Assembly: GCF_008369105.1 (NCBI RefSeq)
Contig: NZ_VINQ01000011.1
Span: forward strand, 1 to 64,000
Direction of reading: 5' to 3'
Length of the DNA stretch: 64,000 nt
Origin: Aquicoccus porphyridii
GTDB lineage: Bacteria > Pseudomonadota > Alphaproteobacteria > Rhodobacterales > Rhodobacteraceae
The notes under the pieces are model-generated. The model saw only the letters and a program-made list of their open reading frames with translations. It did no database searches and was not told the origin of the DNA. A program made the translations under genes and the position numbers. Below, one piece after another: positions 62,185-64,000 of this stretch (the first letter of the stretch is position 1; each line of letters begins with the position of its first letter).

Positions 62185-63330
62185 ATGAACCTCATCGGCA
62201 ACTGGTCCTACCCCACCTCCATCCGCTTCGGCGCGGGCCGTATCCGCGAAATCGGTGACGCCTGCGCAACCGCGGGTATCCGCAAACCGCTCCTTGTCAC
62301 CGACCGTGGCCTCGCCACGATGGAGATCACCACCCGTACCCTCGACCTGATGGACGAGGCCGGGCTGGGCCGTGCGTGTTTTGCCGAGGTCGATCCCAAC
62401 CCCAATGGCGCGAATCTCGACGCCGGGCTGGCCATGCTGCGCGACGGCGATTTCGACGGCGTGATCGCCTTTGGCGGCGGCTCTGGGCTCGATCTGGGCA
62501 AGGTGCTGGCCTTCATGGCCGGTCAGACCCGGCCGATCTGGGATTTCGAGGATATCGGCGATTGGTGGACCCGCGCCGACCCCGCGGGCATCCTGCCCAT
62601 CGTCGCCGTGCCCACCACCGCCGGGACCGGCTCCGAGGTGGGTCGCGCGGGCGTGCTCACCAATGCCGACACCCACGAGAAGAAGATCATCTTCCATCCC
62701 GATATGCTCCCCGCCGTGGTCATCGCCGATCCCGAATTGACCGTGGGCATGCCGAAACACATCACCGCAGGAACCGGGCTCGATGCCTTTGCCCATTGTG
62801 TCGAGGCCTTCTCCAGCCCGCATTACCACCCGATGAGCCAGGGAATCGCACTCGAAGGTATGCGGCTGGTCAAGGACTACCTGCCCCGCGCCTATGCCGA
62901 CGGCACCGATATCGAGGCCCGCGCCCACATGATGAGTGCCGCCGCCATGGGCGCCACCGCCTTTCAAAAGGGGTTGGGCGCGATTCACGCGATCAGCCAC
63001 CCGGTCGGTGCAACCTGGGGCACGCATCACGGCACCACCAACGCCGTCTGCATGCCCGAGGTGCTGAAATTCAACGCGCCCGCGATCCGCGACCGGTTCG
63101 ATACCGCTGCCGCCTATCTGGGCATTTCCGGCGGGTTCGACGGGTTCTGCGCCTTTGTCGATACGTTCAACGCCGGGTTCGCGATTCCGCCACGGCTCTC
63201 GGGTCTGGGCGTGTCCGGCGCCGATCCCGACGCGCTCACCCGCGCGGCGCTGGGCGATCCCAGCACCGGCGGCAACCCGATCGAGATGACCTATGACAAC
63301 ACGCGCCCCCTGATCGAGGCGCTGCTCTGA
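62185..63330 (+). CDS. Iron-containing alcohol dehydrogenase
   Basis: The 381-aa protein has an NAD-binding loop AFGGGSGLDLGK, VPTTAGTGSEVGRAGVL and the metal ligands in GTGLDAFAHCVEAFSSPHYH and AIHAISHPVGATWGTHHGTT. It oxidises or reduces a small alcohol/aldehyde. It follows the glutamine-synthetase-like gene by 51 bp in the same direction, and a GMC oxidoreductase lies convergent. The pathway is probably alcohol or aminoalcohol catabolism. Confidence 0.9.
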   Translation: MNLIGNWSYPTSIRFGAGRIREIGDACATAGIRKPLLVTDRGLATMEITTRTLDLMDEAGLGRACFAEVDPNPNGANLDAGLAMLRDGDFDGVIAFGGGSGLDLGKVLAFMAGQTRPIWDFEDIGDWWTRADPAGILPIVAVPTTAGTGSEVGRAGVLTNADTHEKKIIFHPDMLPAVVIADPELTVGMPKHITAGTGLDAFAHCVEAFSSPHYHPMSQGIALEGMRLVKDYLPRAYADGTDIEARAHMMSAAAMGATAFQKGLGAIHAISHPVGATWGTHHGTTNAVCMPEVLKFNAPAIRDRFDTAAAYLGISGGFDGFCAFVDTFNAGFAIPPRLSGLGVSGADPDALTRAALGDPSTGGNPIEMTYDNTRPLIEALL

Positions 63331-63345
63331 TCCCGCGGACCTGCC

Positions 63346-64000
63346 TTACCCCGCCAGCATCATCTGCGCGGCCTTCTCCGCGATCATGATGGTGGGCGCG
63401 TTGGTGTTGCCGCTGGTGATCCTCGGCATCACGCTCGCGTCCACCACGCGCAGGCCCCCCAGCCCCCGAAACCGCAATTGCGCATCGAGCGGCGCCGCCG
63501 CATCCGCCCCCATGCGCACGGTGCAAGTGGGGTGAAAGATCGTCGTGCCGACATCACCCGCCGCCCGCGCCAGATCATCATCCGATGCAAACCCCGCCCC
63601 GGGCTTGATCTCCTCAGGCTGGTACTGCGCCATCGCCGCCTGTCCCATGATCGCCCGCGCCTGCCGGATCGCCGCGACCGCAACAGCCCTGTCGCCCTCG
63701 GTGCTCAGGTAATTGGGCGCGATCCGCGGCGCGGCCTTGGGATCTGGCGAGGCAATCTCGACCACGCCCCGGCTCTCGGGGCGCAGGTTGCACACGCTCG
63801 CCGTGATCGCCGGGAAATCATGCAGCGGCTGGCCGAATGCCTCGAGCGACAACGGCTGCACATGGTACTCCAAATCCGCTGTCTCCATCCGCTCGGATGA
63901 CCGCGAAAACGCGCCAAGCTGGCTTGGGGCCATCGACATCGGCCCCGACCGTTTCAACGCGTATTCCAGCCCGATCTTCGCCTTGCCCCAAAGCGATCCC
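63346..64000 (-). CDS. GMC-family oxidoreductase (choline dehydrogenase-like), C-terminal part
   Basis: The frame is open to the window edge and encodes about 218 C-terminal residues. It includes GSLWGKAKIGLEYALKRSG near the edge, LRPESRGVVEIASPDPKAAP, HPTCTVRMGADAAAPLDAQL and GLRVVDASVMPRITSGNTNA. The H-P-x-C-T-x-x-M and R-V-V-D-A-S-x-M-P-x-x-x-x-x-N-T patterns, and the active-site His/Asn, define GMC enzymes. The FAD-binding N-terminus lies outside the window. It could oxidise choline or another alcohol. Confidence 0.9.
   Translation of the reverse strand, partial: GSLWGKAKIGLEYALKRSGPMSMAPSQLGAFSRSSERMETADLEYHVQPLSLEAFGQPLHDFPAITASVCNLRPESRGVVEIASPDPKAAPRIAPNYLSTEGDRAVAVAAIRQARAIMGQAAMAQYQPEEIKPGAGFASDDDLARAAGDVGTTIFHPTCTVRMGADAAAPLDAQLRFRGLGGLRVVDASVMPRITSGNTNAPTIMIAEKAAQMMLAG

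Noticed and set aside
1-64000. CRISPR arrays, tRNA/rRNA genes, complete insertion sequences or prophage
   Set aside because: No regularly spaced repeats, cloverleaf-like or rRNA segments, intact transposase genes or phage gene clusters were seen.

Overview
The window looks like chromosomal DNA from an alphaproteobacterium of the Roseobacter/Rhodobacteraceae type. It is GC-rich and gene-dense, with many 1-4 nt start/stop overlaps. Supporting traits are an alphaproteobacterial fused-free petABC operon, TRAP transporters, a glnK-amtB pair, a TPP riboswitch on thiBPQ, a C-P lyase cluster and a saccharopine lysine pathway. I see no rRNA, tRNA, CRISPR array or intact insertion sequence.

Layout. 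1-9630: the tail of a GNAT acetyltransferase, then a minus-strand catabolic operon read from 8735 down to 458. It encodes an IclR regulator, two-subunit TPP enzyme E1 alpha/beta, a separate acetolactate-synthase-like TPP enzyme, a TRAP transporter (P, Q, M) and an SDR. Opposite it, across a palindromic operator, is an uncharacterised protein made of two copies of one domain. 9652-13371: a transposase scrap, a histidine phosphatase, a lysine/saccharopine operon with a SemiSWEET gene in the middle, and a DUF3775 gene. 13491-24000: a composite repeat, rmuC-mutL, glnK-amtB, PBP1A, mlaA with an mlaC-like gene, ridA and a glycerophosphodiesterase. 24026-26978: a FemAB-like acyltransferase, pterin dehydratase, a hemP unit and bfd-bfr iron storage genes.

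27205-42340 is a phosphonate region: phnCDEE with an acetyltransferase, a foreign-looking arsR/Nif3-domain module, then phnF-phnM1 facing phnGHI-HAD-phnJKLN-phnM2. Together these genes import phosphonates, build the ribosyl triphosphate ester, cleave the C-P bond and handle the phosphoribosyl product. No phnP is present, and a YihX-like HAD phosphatase gene sits inside the operon.

42341-64000: a NaChBac-like ion channel, an epimerase-like SDR, RarD, a second copy of the composite repeat, PaiB, a GST, petABC, riboswitch-controlled thiBPQ, RNase R, a lytic transglycosylase, two tandem Lin0512-family genes, rpsU, a nitrilase, a YghU-type GST, a glutamine-synthetase-like ligase, an iron alcohol dehydrogenase and the C-terminal end of a GMC oxidoreductase running off the window.

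The most unusual signals are: (1) a composite intergenic repeat present twice in opposite orientation, each with an A/T-rich inverted repeat followed by a long GC hairpin whose loop is a perfect four-tract G-quadruplex sequence; (2) the TPP/TRAP operon with its duplicated-domain partner; (3) the sugar-1-phosphatase-like HAD in the C-P lyase operon; (4) the arsR/Nif3-domain module; (5) the Lin0512 pair.
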